Shown: piece after piece, positions 36,700 to 45,561 of the stretch | How the letters are laid out: the number at the start of each line of letters is the position of its first letter | Position numbering within the stretch: the first letter of the stretch is position 1 | Source: an uncultured Ruminiclostridium sp. | GTDB taxonomy: Bacteria > Bacillota > Clostridia > Oscillospirales > Acutalibacteraceae | Reading direction: 5' to 3' | DNA: 64,000 bases | NCBI GenBank assembly: GCA_902490005.1 | Contig: CABUCM010000010.1 | Location: 1-64,000 of the forward strand | Made by a program: the position numbers and the translations under genes | The notes under the pieces: generated by a model | What the model saw: only the letters and a program-made list of their open reading frames with translations | Told to the model about the DNA's origin: nothing | The model's database searches: none

Positions 36700-39440
36700 C
36701 CCCGGTTCGTCTTACCATGCAGGCGTTCGGCCCCTATCAGGATATCACGGAGATTTCCTTTTCTCAATTGGAGGGAAAGCTGTTTTTGATTACCGGCTCT
36801 ACCGGCGGCGGGAAAACCACGATTCTGGACGCTATTTGCTTCGCCTTGTTCTGCCGGGCTACCGGCGGGCGGCGGACCTGGCAGGATATGCGGAATCTTT
36901 CCGCCGGGGAAGACGTGCCCACCGTGGTGGATTTTACGTTTTCCTTAGGCGGAGAGCAATACCGGTTTCGGCGGTCCTGGAGATGGCATAAGGTCCGCGG
37001 AAGCGGCCGGCTGGAAATGCGGGACGAGCACCAGTGCAGCCGGAAAAACGGCGAGGAATGGGAACTGGTGGCTTCCGGGGCGGAATCCAAGGTGCGGGAA
37101 TACGCTCAAAATCTGCTGGGCCTGACCTGCGAGCAGTTTTCCCAGGTGATTGTGCTGCCGCAGGGAGAGTTTCGAAAGCTGTTGCTTTCCAATTCCACCG
37201 AGAAAACGAAAATATTCCAAACCCTGTTCCAGACGGAAAAGTGGGAACAGATCACTAAGTGTGCCCAAAGGCTGGCGGATGGTTTAGGCCAGCAGTGCGG
37301 GCAGCTGCTTTCCGCGCGGCAAAGCATTTTAGAGAATGAAAATGTGCAAACCGTAGAGGAACTGGCCGCGCTGAACCAGGAAACGGCGGCTGAATATGAA
37401 AAAAGCGTGGAGGCTGCCAAGAAAATAGAAAACGAATTGTCGAAAATAACATTAATTATACAAAAAGTAAATAAATTAATGGAAACCCAAGAGAGCCTTT
37501 CCAAGGTGCGGGCACAGCAAAAGGAAGCCGCCGCCAAGAAAACAGCGTTGGAACAAAAACACCGGGAGGCGCTGGCGCGGGAAGGGAAGATTGCCAAGCT
37601 GGAAGAAGAGAGGACGCGTGTGCTTCAGGCGGTGACCCAGCAGCGGGAACAGCTGGAAACCCTTTCGAAATTGCAAGGGCTGGAAAAAGAAAGGGCCCTT
37701 TTAGAGACGGAAAAAGCGGCCCTGGAAAAGGAACAGCGGGACTGGGAGCAAAAGGCCTTGGCCGCGGCGGGGAATTTAGAAAAGGGTAAGGCTTATTTGC
37801 GGGATTTGAATGAAAAGCTAAAGGCTTTACCGGAGGCCGCCCAAAAGGCCCAGGAGCTCAAAACCTTTTTTGACCTGTTCACACAATTTGAAAAGGAGCA
37901 GGAACGGCTGGGATCGGAACAGCGGGAGTTAAAGGCCTCCCGGGAGGCTTTTGAGCGGGCGAAGGCCAATCTGTCGGCCCTACAGGAAAGCCTGGAAAAA
38001 GCCCAGCAAGCGGCCCGTAAGGATATGGCGGGGCATTTGGCCTCCGGCCTGCGGGAGGGGGAACCCTGCCCGGTGTGCGGGGCGGCGCATCATCCGAGTC
38101 CCGCCAGGCCTAGGGAAGAGGCCGCCGTTACCCCGGAGGAGGAAAAGCGCCTGAGAGGGCTGGTAAAAGAAGCCCAGGGAGCCTTTGAAAAGGCCCAAGG
38201 AGAATTTACCAAGCACCAGGGCCGGGCGGAGTTGCTGGCAAAAACGGCGGAAGAGGCGCAGCGCAAGCTGGCGGCCTGCGGCGTACCCTTGCAAGAGCTT
38301 CCCGTTCTTCTGGAGGCGGCGCAAAAAGAACTCGCCGCGCTGCGGGAAGCACGGGAACGCCTTCCCCTGGCGGAAAAGCGGCTTGCCCAGCGGGAAGAAG
38401 AGCAGAAAACCGCCAGGGAACAGGCGGAGCAAAGCAAGGAGAAGCAGGCCCGGTGGGAAAATAAGCTGTCCGCTGTCAGGGCCGGGTGGGAATCCCTGCG
38501 GGAAACCTTGCCAAAGGACAGTCAAGGGCAAAGCCTTGCCGCCACGGAGAAGAGCCTCCGGGAACGCTTGGCGGCGGAACAGGCGCGGTCGGAAGAACTC
38601 CAGCGGGAGATCAAGGAAATCCGGGAGGGAGCTGCCAAAGCCGGAGAAGCCCTGGCCGCCGCCTCCGCCAGGGAACAGGCGATGGTAACCCAGGAAAAGG
38701 ATGCTAGGGAGCAATGGGAAAAAGCAAAGGCCGAAGCGCCCGGGGAGTTCGACCGGGAGGCGCTGGAACAGGCGTTAACCCAACTTCAGGCGGCAAACCG
38801 GGAGGGGCTGCGGAAAACCGGCAGCCTGCTTCAGAAAAAGCAGTCTCTGGAAAAGGAAGCGGCGAAAATCCGGGAGCTTGAGGACGCGGGCAGGGAGATC
38901 CAGGAGGAATACGCCAAGGCGGAACGGATCGCCCGGTTTTTCAGCGGGAAAAATCCTCAAAACGTGCCCCTGAAAATGTTTGTCCTGGGGGTAATGCTGG
39001 ATGATATTTTAAGCCGGGCCAACGTGTATTTTACCACCCTGAGCAGCGGAAGGTACCAGCTGAACCGAAAGCGGGAGGGGGCAAGCCGGGGCTACAGTGG
39101 CCTGGAGCTGGAAATTTACGACGCTTATTCCGGCGGCGGGAGAAACGTGGACACCCTTTCAGGCGGGGAGCTGTTTTTGGCTTCCCTGTCTCTGGCCTTC
39201 GGCCTTTCCGACGTGGTGCAAAGCTATTCCGGCGGCGTCAGGCTGGAATCTATTTTTATCGACGAGGGCTTTGGCACCCTGGATGACGAAGCCCTGAACA
39301 CCGCGATGAAAGCCTTGTTTGAAATCCAAAAAAGCGGCAGGACGGTGGGGATTATCTCCCATGTTACCGAGCTGAAAAGCAGGATCCCAGCCCAGATTCA
39401 AATTACGGATGGCCACAAAATCAAGGTAGCCCTGCCGTAA
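36696..39440 (+). CDS. sbcC: Nuclease SbcCD subunit C (Rad50-like ATPase)
   Basis: SMC-like ATPase partner of SbcD, 914 residues. Walker A GSTGGGKTT (about 34-42), long coiled coils of about 300 residues each side, a zinc hook PCPVCGAAHHP (CxxC) in the middle, then the ABC signature DTLSGGELFLASLSLAF, Walker B ESIFIDEGFGTLDD and the H-loop ISHVTELKSR. The coiled coils are rich in Glu, Lys, Ala and Gln. The gene ends just before a non-coding structured region. Confidence 0.95.
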   Translation: MTPVRLTMQAFGPYQDITEISFSQLEGKLFLITGSTGGGKTTILDAICFALFCRATGGRRTWQDMRNLSAGEDVPTVVDFTFSLGGEQYRFRRSWRWHKVRGSGRLEMRDEHQCSRKNGEEWELVASGAESKVREYAQNLLGLTCEQFSQVIVLPQGEFRKLLLSNSTEKTKIFQTLFQTEKWEQITKCAQRLADGLGQQCGQLLSARQSILENENVQTVEELAALNQETAAEYEKSVEAAKKIENELSKITLIIQKVNKLMETQESLSKVRAQQKEAAAKKTALEQKHREALAREGKIAKLEEERTRVLQAVTQQREQLETLSKLQGLEKERALLETEKAALEKEQRDWEQKALAAAGNLEKGKAYLRDLNEKLKALPEAAQKAQELKTFFDLFTQFEKEQERLGSEQRELKASREAFERAKANLSALQESLEKAQQAARKDMAGHLASGLREGEPCPVCGAAHHPSPARPREEAAVTPEEEKRLRGLVKEAQGAFEKAQGEFTKHQGRAELLAKTAEEAQRKLAACGVPLQELPVLLEAAQKELAALREARERLPLAEKRLAQREEEQKTAREQAEQSKEKQARWENKLSAVRAGWESLRETLPKDSQGQSLAATEKSLRERLAAEQARSEELQREIKEIREGAAKAGEALAAASAREQAMVTQEKDAREQWEKAKAEAPGEFDREALEQALTQLQAANREGLRKTGSLLQKKQSLEKEAAKIRELEDAGREIQEEYAKAERIARFFSGKNPQNVPLKMFVLGVMLDDILSRANVYFTTLSSGRYQLNRKREGASRGYSGLELEIYDAYSGGGRNVDTLSGGELFLASLSLAFGLSDVVQSYSGGVRLESIFIDEGFGTLDDEALNTAMKALFEIQKSGRTVGIISHVTELKSRIPAQIQITDGHKIKVALP

Positions 39441-39720
39441 GTCATAACCACCAGCAAAGCTGGCGGCTTGAATAGGTCCTTCTAGGGCCTATTGCCGGCT
39501 GGCGACTAAAAGACGCATAGACTATTTCGTTACTTGCGTCAAGCGTACTGCCGCCGGCAAATCGGCAATGCTCCACAATATTTCATGTTATTGTATAGCG
39601 AGATTGCTTTTTTCATCGCCTACGGCGACAGCTTCCCTGGGGGAAGCCTTTTGCGAAAGCATTTTTACCGCCCCCTGGTAGAACCGGGGTTTTTCTCTTG
39701 CTTAAGCGTACAAGAAGACC
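39441..39720 (+). repeat. Structured non-coding block after sbcC, possible dispersed repeat
   Basis: No gene. It holds a chain of stems: CCACCAGC/GCTGGCGG (39449-39466), AATAGGTCC/GGGCCTATT (39471-39493), then TTGCCGGC (39492-39499) pairing with GCCGGCAA (39553-39560) around an inner GACGCA/TGCGTC (39512-39540), and further short hairpins around 39610-39690 (CGCC/GGCG, GCTTCCC/GGGAAGC). The nested, self-complementary design looks like an intergenic repeat or MITE-like element. No second copy is in the window. Confidence 0.5.
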
Positions 39721-39760
39721 AAAGACGCCTCCCAAACCAATTTTGGGGGCGTCTTTTCTT
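39721..39760. terminator. Terminator between sbcC and recG
   Basis: Stem of about 15 bp with one bulge (39721-39736 with 39741-39756), A-run left and T-run right; convergent genes on both sides. Confidence 0.75.
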
Positions 39761-39778
39761 CTTGGACAGCATTTAGGC

Positions 39779-41827
39779 TTAGTTGAACGCCGTTTCCCCG
39801 GCGCGGGAAAATAAGCGCCGAATTTCCGCCTTGATCCCCCGGTACAAGGGAGAGGACAAGGCGGGATCTTTTTCCAGCAGGGCTTTCGCCGCCTGTTGGG
39901 TCTGGGAAACCACATCCATATCCCCCAGCATGTCGGCGATTTTCAGCTCCGGCAAGCCGTGCTGCCGGGCGCCGAAGAAATCTCCAGGCCCCCGCAGCTT
40001 CAAATCCTCGTCCGCTATCTGAAAGCCGTCATTGGTGCGGCACATAGCCTTTAAACGGTACACAGCTTCCTCATTCTGGGCGTCGGAAACCAAAATACAG
40101 TAGCTTTTCGCCTTTCCCCGGCCTACCCGGCCCCGAAGCTGGTGAAGCTGGGAAAGGCCGAACCGCTCGGCGTTTTCAATGAGCATGATTACCGCGTTAG
40201 GTACGTCCACCCCTACCTCGATGACGGTGGTGGAAACCAGAAGATCCAGCTCTCCTTGGGAAAAGGCGCGCATCACCCGCTCTTTTTCCGCGGGCTTCAT
40301 CCGTCCGTGGAGCAGGCCCACCCGGTACTGCCGGAATTCCCGGTTTTTCAGGCTTTCAGCGTATTCCACCGCGGAGGCCAGGCTGCTTTCACCGGACTCG
40401 TTTTCCACCAGGGGGCAGACGATGTAGCCCTGCAGCCCCTGGTCCAGGTGCTTTTGCAAAAAGCCGTAGGCCCGGCTTCTTTTCTTGGTGTCGATCCAAA
40501 AGGTGTCGATTTTCTGCCGGCCTGGCGGCAGTTCGTCTAAAACGGAAACATCCAGGTCGCCGTAAATCATCAGGGCCAGCGTTCTGGGGATCGGGGTAGC
40601 GGACATTACCAGGAGATGGGGATTTTTCCCTTTGCCGGCCAAGGCGGCCCGCTGGGCCACGCCGAACCGATGCTGTTCGTCGGTAATTACCAAGCCCAGG
40701 TTATGGAATTCCACCGGGTCGGAAAGGAGGGCATGGGTGCCGATGAGCAAATCGATTTGACCAGCCTTCAAAGCGAAAAGGAGCTCCCGCCGTTCCCGCT
40801 GCTTGGTGGAGCCTGTCAGCAACGCCGCTGTCAGCCCGGTGCCCTGGAACAGCTTTTCCATGGTGTGAAAGTGCTGTTCCGCCAGGATCTCGGTGGGGGC
40901 CATAAACGCGGATTGTATGCCCTCCCTGGCGGCGCAGAAGCACAGCGCCGCCGCAACCGCGGTCTTTCCCGAGCCTACGTCTCCCTGGATCAGCCGGTTC
41001 ATGGGCGTTTTTTTCCCCATGTCCGCCACGCATTCTCCCACGGCCCGCCTTTGGGCGTTGGTGGGGGAAAAGGGAAGGTGATCGAAAAATTCCTGGGAAA
41101 CGTCTTTGGAGAGAAAGCAGCCGGTCTCTTGGCGGTTTCGGCTTTTTAACTGGCAAAGGCCCAGCTGTAAAATAAAAAGCTCTTCAAAAGCCAGCCGGCG
41201 GCGGGCGGCGTTCAGGGCCTGCTCCGACTGGGGCAGGTGAATATCATGAATCGCCCGGTATAACCCCTCCAGCCGGTAAGCGGCCCGGAGTTCCTCCGGC
41301 AGAGGGTCGTTGATATGCTCGGGCAAAAGGGCCAGGGCTTGCCTTACCGCAGCCTCGATCTGCCGAGACGACAGCCCCTCGGTTTGCCCATAAACCGGGT
41401 GAAAACCGGAATGGCCGGCAACGGCGGTAAAGTTTGGGGATGTCATTTCCCGCCGGGTAAAGGTGCCGCCCACCTTTCCATAAAAGAAATATTCTCCATT
41501 TTGTTTTATCAATTTAGGAATATACCGGTTGTTGAAAAAAGTGAGTTTCATCGCCGAGGCTCCGTCGCTTGCCTGGCACCGGTATAGGGTCATGCCCTTA
41601 CGGATTCGGGTTTCCGTCACCGGAGAAACCACCATAGCCCGAATGCACACCGGCCGGTCGAAGGGGGCGGCGTCGATCTCAAAGGGATGGCTCCAATCCT
41701 CATAGGCTCTGGGATAGTAACGCAACAAAGCGCCGACACTATCCACGCCCAGCTGATGGAACAGCTGGGCGCGTTTGGCACCGACGCCTTTTAAAGTCTG
41801 TAAATTTTGATCGAATAAAGAAGCCAT
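39779..41827 (-). CDS. recG: ATP-dependent DNA helicase RecG
   Basis: Remodels stalled replication forks and Holliday junctions. 682 residues. N-terminal wedge (OB-fold) domain, then the SF2 helicase: GDVGSGKTAVAAAL (Walker A), TDEQHRFGVAQR (DExH box), MSATPIPRTL (motif III), VSTTVIEVGVDVPNA and QLHQLRGRVGRG (motifs V and VI). Its ATG follows the fakA stop by three bases, so both are in one transcript. Confidence 0.96.
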   Translation of the reverse strand: MASLFDQNLQTLKGVGAKRAQLFHQLGVDSVGALLRYYPRAYEDWSHPFEIDAAPFDRPVCIRAMVVSPVTETRIRKGMTLYRCQASDGASAMKLTFFNNRYIPKLIKQNGEYFFYGKVGGTFTRREMTSPNFTAVAGHSGFHPVYGQTEGLSSRQIEAAVRQALALLPEHINDPLPEELRAAYRLEGLYRAIHDIHLPQSEQALNAARRRLAFEELFILQLGLCQLKSRNRQETGCFLSKDVSQEFFDHLPFSPTNAQRRAVGECVADMGKKTPMNRLIQGDVGSGKTAVAAALCFCAAREGIQSAFMAPTEILAEQHFHTMEKLFQGTGLTAALLTGSTKQRERRELLFALKAGQIDLLIGTHALLSDPVEFHNLGLVITDEQHRFGVAQRAALAGKGKNPHLLVMSATPIPRTLALMIYGDLDVSVLDELPPGRQKIDTFWIDTKKRSRAYGFLQKHLDQGLQGYIVCPLVENESGESSLASAVEYAESLKNREFRQYRVGLLHGRMKPAEKERVMRAFSQGELDLLVSTTVIEVGVDVPNAVIMLIENAERFGLSQLHQLRGRVGRGKAKSYCILVSDAQNEEAVYRLKAMCRTNDGFQIADEDLKLRGPGDFFGARQHGLPELKIADMLGDMDVVSQTQQAAKALLEKDPALSSPLYRGIKAEIRRLFSRAGETAFN

Positions 41828-41830
41828 AGC

Positions 41831-43513
41831 TTATTCCGCGGAAATGATGAAATAGTAAATAGGCTGTCCGCCCCGCACTAGGGTAATGTCCACATGGGGG
41901 CCTACCTTGTGCTGGATCGCCTCTTTTGCTTCAACGGCCTGTTCCTCGCTGATATCCTCGCCGTAAATTAGGGTGAGAAAAGCGGTGTTATGGTCGCAGA
42001 GGGACTTGGTCAGCTTGACGGCGGCTCTTACCGGGTCTTTCTCCACGGAGGTCAGCTTGCCGTTTTTCAGCGTAAGGATTTCGCCCTCCTTGATCTTAAA
42101 GCCGCCGTATTCAGAATCCCGGGCGGCGAACGTGACTTGGCCGGTAGTGACCTTTCCGGCGGCCTGCATCATCTGTTCCACGACACCCTCGTCGCTCAGG
42201 TCGGGGTCAAAAGCCAGCATCGCGGCGATTCCCTGGGGGATAGTCCTGGTGGGGACAACCACCACGGTGCGGTCCTTTGCAAGCTCCACCGCCTGCTCCG
42301 CGGCTAAAATGATATTCTTATTATTGGGAAGCACATAAACCTTTTTCGCGGGGGTCGCCATAACAGCCGCCAGAATATTCTGGGTGCTTGGGTTCATGGT
42401 TTGGCCGCCGCTGACCACCGTGTTGCAGCCCAGGTCCTGGAACAGGGCCTGCAGGCCGTCGCCGGCGGCAACGGAAACAAAGCCGATCTCCTCGGTAGGC
42501 TCCGCCGGTTCAAAGCGGTTGGCGGTCTCCGCGGCTGCCCGGGCTTTTGCCTCCTCGTTCTGCTCGGCGGCAAGCCGGTGCTGTTCCTTCATGTTTTCTA
42601 CCTTTACTGTCAGCAGCTGGCCAAATTTCAAGGCCTCCTGCAAAGCCTGGCCCGGGTTTTCCGTATGCACATGGGTCTTGATGATCTCGTCGTCATCCAC
42701 CACCACTACGCAGTCGCCGATGGTTTCCAGATAGGCCCGCAGCTCCAGGGGGCTGGTGGTGACCTCAGGATCCCGGCCCACGATAAATTCGGTGCAATAG
42801 GTGAAGGTAATATCCTGGTCGAATTCAGCCGCGGCGTTGCGGAAAAAGTCGTCGGAGCTCACCGGCTTGGCGGCGGCCGGTGCCTCCTGTTCGTTTGGAA
42901 TAATATAGCCGTCTTTCAGCACAGACATCATACCCTCAAAAATTAGACACAGGCCCTTGCCGCCGGCATCCACCACGCCGGCCTTTTTCAAGACAGGCAG
43001 CAGTTCCGGGGTGGTGCGCAAAGCCTCGGTGGCGCCCTGGCAAATGGCGGTCCAGACAAAAACCGGATCGGTATCCTCAGCGGCGGCGGCGCGGCCTTCC
43101 TCATAGGCTACCCTGGCGACGGTCAAAATCGTGCCTTCGGTAGGCTTCATCACCGCCTTATAGGCGGCTTCCACACCAATGCCCAAAGCGTTGGCAATAT
43201 GGGTGCCGTCCATGTTGTCCAGGTCCTTTAGGCCTTGGGCAAACCCACGGAACAGCAGAGAAAGAATAACCCCGGAATTTCCTCTGGCGCCACGCAAAAG
43301 AGCGGAAGCGCAGGCGGTAGCCACCTGCCCCACCGCGTCGCTTTCGTTTTTTTCTAAAGCGGCCACAGCGGCGGACATGGTCATAGACATATTGGTTCCG
43401 GTATCCCCATCCGGGACCGGGAAGATATTTAATTCATCCACAGAGGTTTTATGCTTTGCAATATTATTTGCGCCGGAAATAATGGCGTTACGCAAACAAG
43501 TTCCATTAATCAA
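41831..43513 (-). CDS. fakA: Fatty acid kinase catalytic subunit FakA (DAK2/YloV family)
   Basis: Phosphorylates exogenous fatty acids bound to a FakB protein, feeding phospholipid synthesis. 560 residues. N-terminal DAK2 domain with VDELNIFPVPDGDTGTNM (metal/ATP binding), ALLRGARGNSGVILS and GVVDAGGKGLCLIFEG, followed by the long C-terminal YloV domain. The start is probably TTG at 43513, eight bases after AAGGGAG, giving MINGTCLRNAIISGANN as in relatives; a GTG at 43522 abuts that site. Promoter at 43580-43608. recG follows. Confidence 0.9.
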   Translation of the reverse strand: MINGTCLRNAIISGANNIAKHKTSVDELNIFPVPDGDTGTNMSMTMSAAVAALEKNESDAVGQVATACASALLRGARGNSGVILSLLFRGFAQGLKDLDNMDGTHIANALGIGVEAAYKAVMKPTEGTILTVARVAYEEGRAAAAEDTDPVFVWTAICQGATEALRTTPELLPVLKKAGVVDAGGKGLCLIFEGMMSVLKDGYIIPNEQEAPAAAKPVSSDDFFRNAAAEFDQDITFTYCTEFIVGRDPEVTTSPLELRAYLETIGDCVVVVDDDEIIKTHVHTENPGQALQEALKFGQLLTVKVENMKEQHRLAAEQNEEAKARAAAETANRFEPAEPTEEIGFVSVAAGDGLQALFQDLGCNTVVSGGQTMNPSTQNILAAVMATPAKKVYVLPNNKNIILAAEQAVELAKDRTVVVVPTRTIPQGIAAMLAFDPDLSDEGVVEQMMQAAGKVTTGQVTFAARDSEYGGFKIKEGEILTLKNGKLTSVEKDPVRAAVKLTKSLCDHNTAFLTLIYGEDISEEQAVEAKEAIQHKVGPHVDITLVRGGQPIYYFIISAE

Positions 43514-43579
43514 ATTCAGCACTCCCTTGGTTCTTATTTTTCAACGATTTTTTAAAATCATGCAGATATACTTTTTTTC

Positions 43580-43608
43580 ATTATATCACATTGCATTTTT
43601 AGAATCAA
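43580..43608 (-). promoter_or_regulatory. Sigma-A promoter of fakA-recG
   Basis: Minus strand TTGATT (43603-43608), 17-base spacer, TATAAT (43580-43585). It adjoins the spoVS terminator. Confidence 0.7.
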
Positions 43609-43656
43609 ACAAAAAAATAACGGCAGCAGTCTCTTTTTTAAGAGATTACGCTGCCG
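43609..43656 (-). terminator. Terminator of spoVS (minus strand)
   Basis: Imperfect stem: CGGCAGC/GCTGCCG outer arms (43621-43627, 43650-43656) and an inner CTCTT/AAGAG stem, followed on the minus strand by a T-run at 43611-43617. Confidence 0.75.
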
Positions 43657-43672
43657 TGGCTTTACGGGTTCG

Positions 43673-43933
43673 TTATCGGGGTTCTACAATCAGTTTGATA
43701 GCGGTGCGTTCTTCTCCGTCGATAATTACATTGGCAAAGGCCGGAATGCAAACCAGGTCCACACCAGAAGGGGCCAAATAGCCTCTGGCTACGGCAACTG
43801 CCTTGATCGCCTGGTTGGCGGCGCCAGCGCCAACTGCCTGGACCTCCACACAGCCAAACTCCCGTATGACGCCTGCAATCGCTCCAGCTACAGAGTTAGG
43901 TGCGGATTTTGAAGAAACTTTTAGAACTTCCAT
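43673..43933 (-). CDS. spoVS: Stage V sporulation protein S
   Basis: An 86-residue Alba-like protein needed in Bacillus for normal spore coat formation and for stage V development. It aligns over its full length with SpoVS (MEVLKVSSKSAPNSVAGAI, SGVDLVCIPAF, DGEERTAIKLIVEPR). GAGGAGGG lies upstream of the ATG. It is the third gene of an rny-ymdB-spoVS order as in Bacillus subtilis; here 164 AT-rich bases without a gene separate it from ymdB. It is the main sign that the organism can form spores. Confidence 0.95.
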   Translation of the reverse strand: MEVLKVSSKSAPNSVAGAIAGVIREFGCVEVQAVGAGAANQAIKAVAVARGYLAPSGVDLVCIPAFANVIIDGEERTAIKLIVEPR

Positions 43934-44097
43934 TAGTCAGCCCTCCTCATTAGAAAGAACTTGGGAGATGGGATTCCCCTAGTATCTATTCTAATAATAG
44001 TAGAAAAATGGAGCGTTAAAATTCTAAATAAGAATATTATGTTAAATAATCATAAATTTTTCTTTTTATTAAAATAATTTATGGGTGAAATGCTATT

Positions 44098-44871
44098 TTA
44101 AATAATCTCAAGCCGTTCTACCGCCTGGGTCAAGCCGGTTTTATCGTCGATAGAGAATAAAACGCAGTCCATTTTACACGGGCCGGAGGCCAGGTCGAAC
44201 CGGACCGGCAGCTTATTTTTCATTTTTTCGATGGTCAGTTCTTTTTTTACCCCCAATACCGAATCAATCACGCCGGTCATGCCCGTGTCGGTAAGATAGC
44301 CGGTGCCGCCAGGGAGAATGGTTTCATCGGCGGTGGGCACATGGGTATGGGTGCCAAACACGGCGGAGACCCTGCCGTCCAAATAAAAGCCCATAGAACG
44401 CTTTTCCCCGGTGGCCTCGGCGTGAAAATCCACAATGGTGATTTTCGGCTGGTCCGGGCCGGACAGAACCCTGTCCGCGGCGCGGAAGGGGCAGTCCAGG
44501 CTTTCCATATAGACGGTGCCCATCAGATTAACCACCTGGACTTGAAGCCGTCCCAGGTCCACCAGGCAGGAGCCCTTGCCCGGGGTGGTTCCTGCCGGGT
44601 AATTGGCGGGGCGAAGCACATAAGGGTGTTCGTCATACAGGGCATAGCTTTCCCGCCGGCGGAAAGCGTGGTTGCCGGTGGTGACCACATCCACGCCGCT
44701 GAGAAAAAGGTAATCGGCGGAGGCGGGGGTCAGCCCGTTGCCGTCGGCGGAATTTTCCCCGTTGGCAATGACCAGATCAATACTTTTCATTTTTTTCAAG
44801 GAGGGCAGGCGCTGCCGGAGAAACTGGCAGCCCACGCTGCCCACTACATCGCCGATACACAGGATATTCAT
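44098..44871 (-). CDS. ymdB: YmdB family metallophosphoesterase (cyclic nucleotide phosphodiesterase)
   Basis: A 257-residue phosphodiesterase of the YmdB/TIGR00282 family; in Bacillus it acts on 2',3'-cyclic nucleotides and affects biofilm and late adaptive gene expression. Motifs: NILCIGDVVGSVG, VIANGENSADGNGLT, VVTTGNHAFRR, VDFHAEATGEK and FGTHTHVPTADE. ATG at 44871, no strong ribosome binding site evident. Its placement between rny and spoVS is conserved; in B. subtilis it also affects RNase Y-linked regulation. Confidence 0.94.
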   Translation of the reverse strand: MNILCIGDVVGSVGCQFLRQRLPSLKKMKSIDLVIANGENSADGNGLTPASADYLFLSGVDVVTTGNHAFRRRESYALYDEHPYVLRPANYPAGTTPGKGSCLVDLGRLQVQVVNLMGTVYMESLDCPFRAADRVLSGPDQPKITIVDFHAEATGEKRSMGFYLDGRVSAVFGTHTHVPTADETILPGGTGYLTDTGMTGVIDSVLGVKKELTIEKMKNKLPVRFDLASGPCKMDCVLFSIDDKTGLTQAVERLEII

Positions 44872-44910
44872 TTTATTCGCCTCGCTGTTTTTTCTTTGTG
44901 ATCCTTATAA

Positions 44911-44939
44911 TTGCTGAAGGGATCAGGGTTTCATATAAA
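44911..44939 (+). promoter_or_regulatory. Putative sigma-A promoter of the zinc-ribbon membrane protein gene
   Basis: TTGCTG (44911-44916), 17-base spacer, TATAAA (44934-44939), in the gap between divergent ymdB and the gene at 45025. Confidence 0.5.
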
Positions 44940-45024
44940 ATAACAAAAATATGTGAAAATTCCATTTGCGCAGTTGACTTCTGATCTGAAAAACTGTGAT
45001 CTTGCCTTGAAGAAGCGTAAGGTT

Positions 45025-45465
45025 ATGAGAATATGTCCAAAATGCGGAGAAACCAATGGGAACAACCTGACAAAATGTTTTAAATGCGGCGCTAATTTAG
45101 GATCTGTGGACAGCTATAAAAAGATATGTCCTAATTGCGGGCTTGTTTACGGGCCAAAATCGGAAACGTGTGAAGAGTGCGGCGAAAGATTATCTGTTGT
45201 GGCTGACAGGCCCGCGGTTTCGTTTCAGCAGAAACCGGCAAGTAAAGATTATATGGATACCTGGCTTTATGTGGTTGCCATTTTGTTCCCGGTGGTGGGC
45301 ATTTTATTAGGCTGCGCTTACATCATCCGGCACGACGACTTTGTTGGGAAGCGGATGATCATACTTTCTCTTGTTTTTATGGTCCTTTGGGGAATTTTGC
45401 TTTGGGTGCTGTCATCTTGCGCGGCGGGCGCCGCCGCTTCGCACCTCGGCAGGTCCCTGTATTAA
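45025..45465 (+). CDS. Zinc-ribbon membrane protein of unknown function
   Basis: A 146-residue protein with two N-terminal zinc ribbons: CPKCGETNGNNLTKCFKCG and CPNCGLVYGPKSETCEECG (four CxxC pairs), a short linker, then two membrane helices (about residues 83-104, VVAILFPVVGILLGCAYII, and 112-132). This layout (zinc ribbon plus membrane segments) is common in Firmicutes, but no function is known. ATG at 45025 is chosen because the ribbon normally starts the protein; a GTG at 44953 has no ribosome binding site. It sits on the opposite strand inside the conserved rny-ymdB-spoVS group. Confidence 0.7.
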   Translation: MRICPKCGETNGNNLTKCFKCGANLGSVDSYKKICPNCGLVYGPKSETCEECGERLSVVADRPAVSFQQKPASKDYMDTWLYVVAILFPVVGILLGCAYIIRHDDFVGKRMIILSLVFMVLWGILLWVLSSCAAGAAASHLGRSLY

Positions 45466-45501
45466 AGCTTTCCAATTTTGAGAAACACATTCAATTGCAG
45501 A

Positions 45502-45535
45502 AAAAGCGCAGAGCATTGGCTCCGCGCTTTTTTCG
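45502..45535. terminator. Terminator between the zinc-ribbon gene and rny
   Basis: Stem with one mismatch (AAAAAGCGC-A-GAGC with GCTC-C-GCGCTTTTT, 45502-45515 and 45520-45533), T-run to the right, A-run to the left; convergent genes. Confidence 0.75.
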
Positions 45536-45561
45536 TTCCAAACTTTCAAACACAATCCCGC

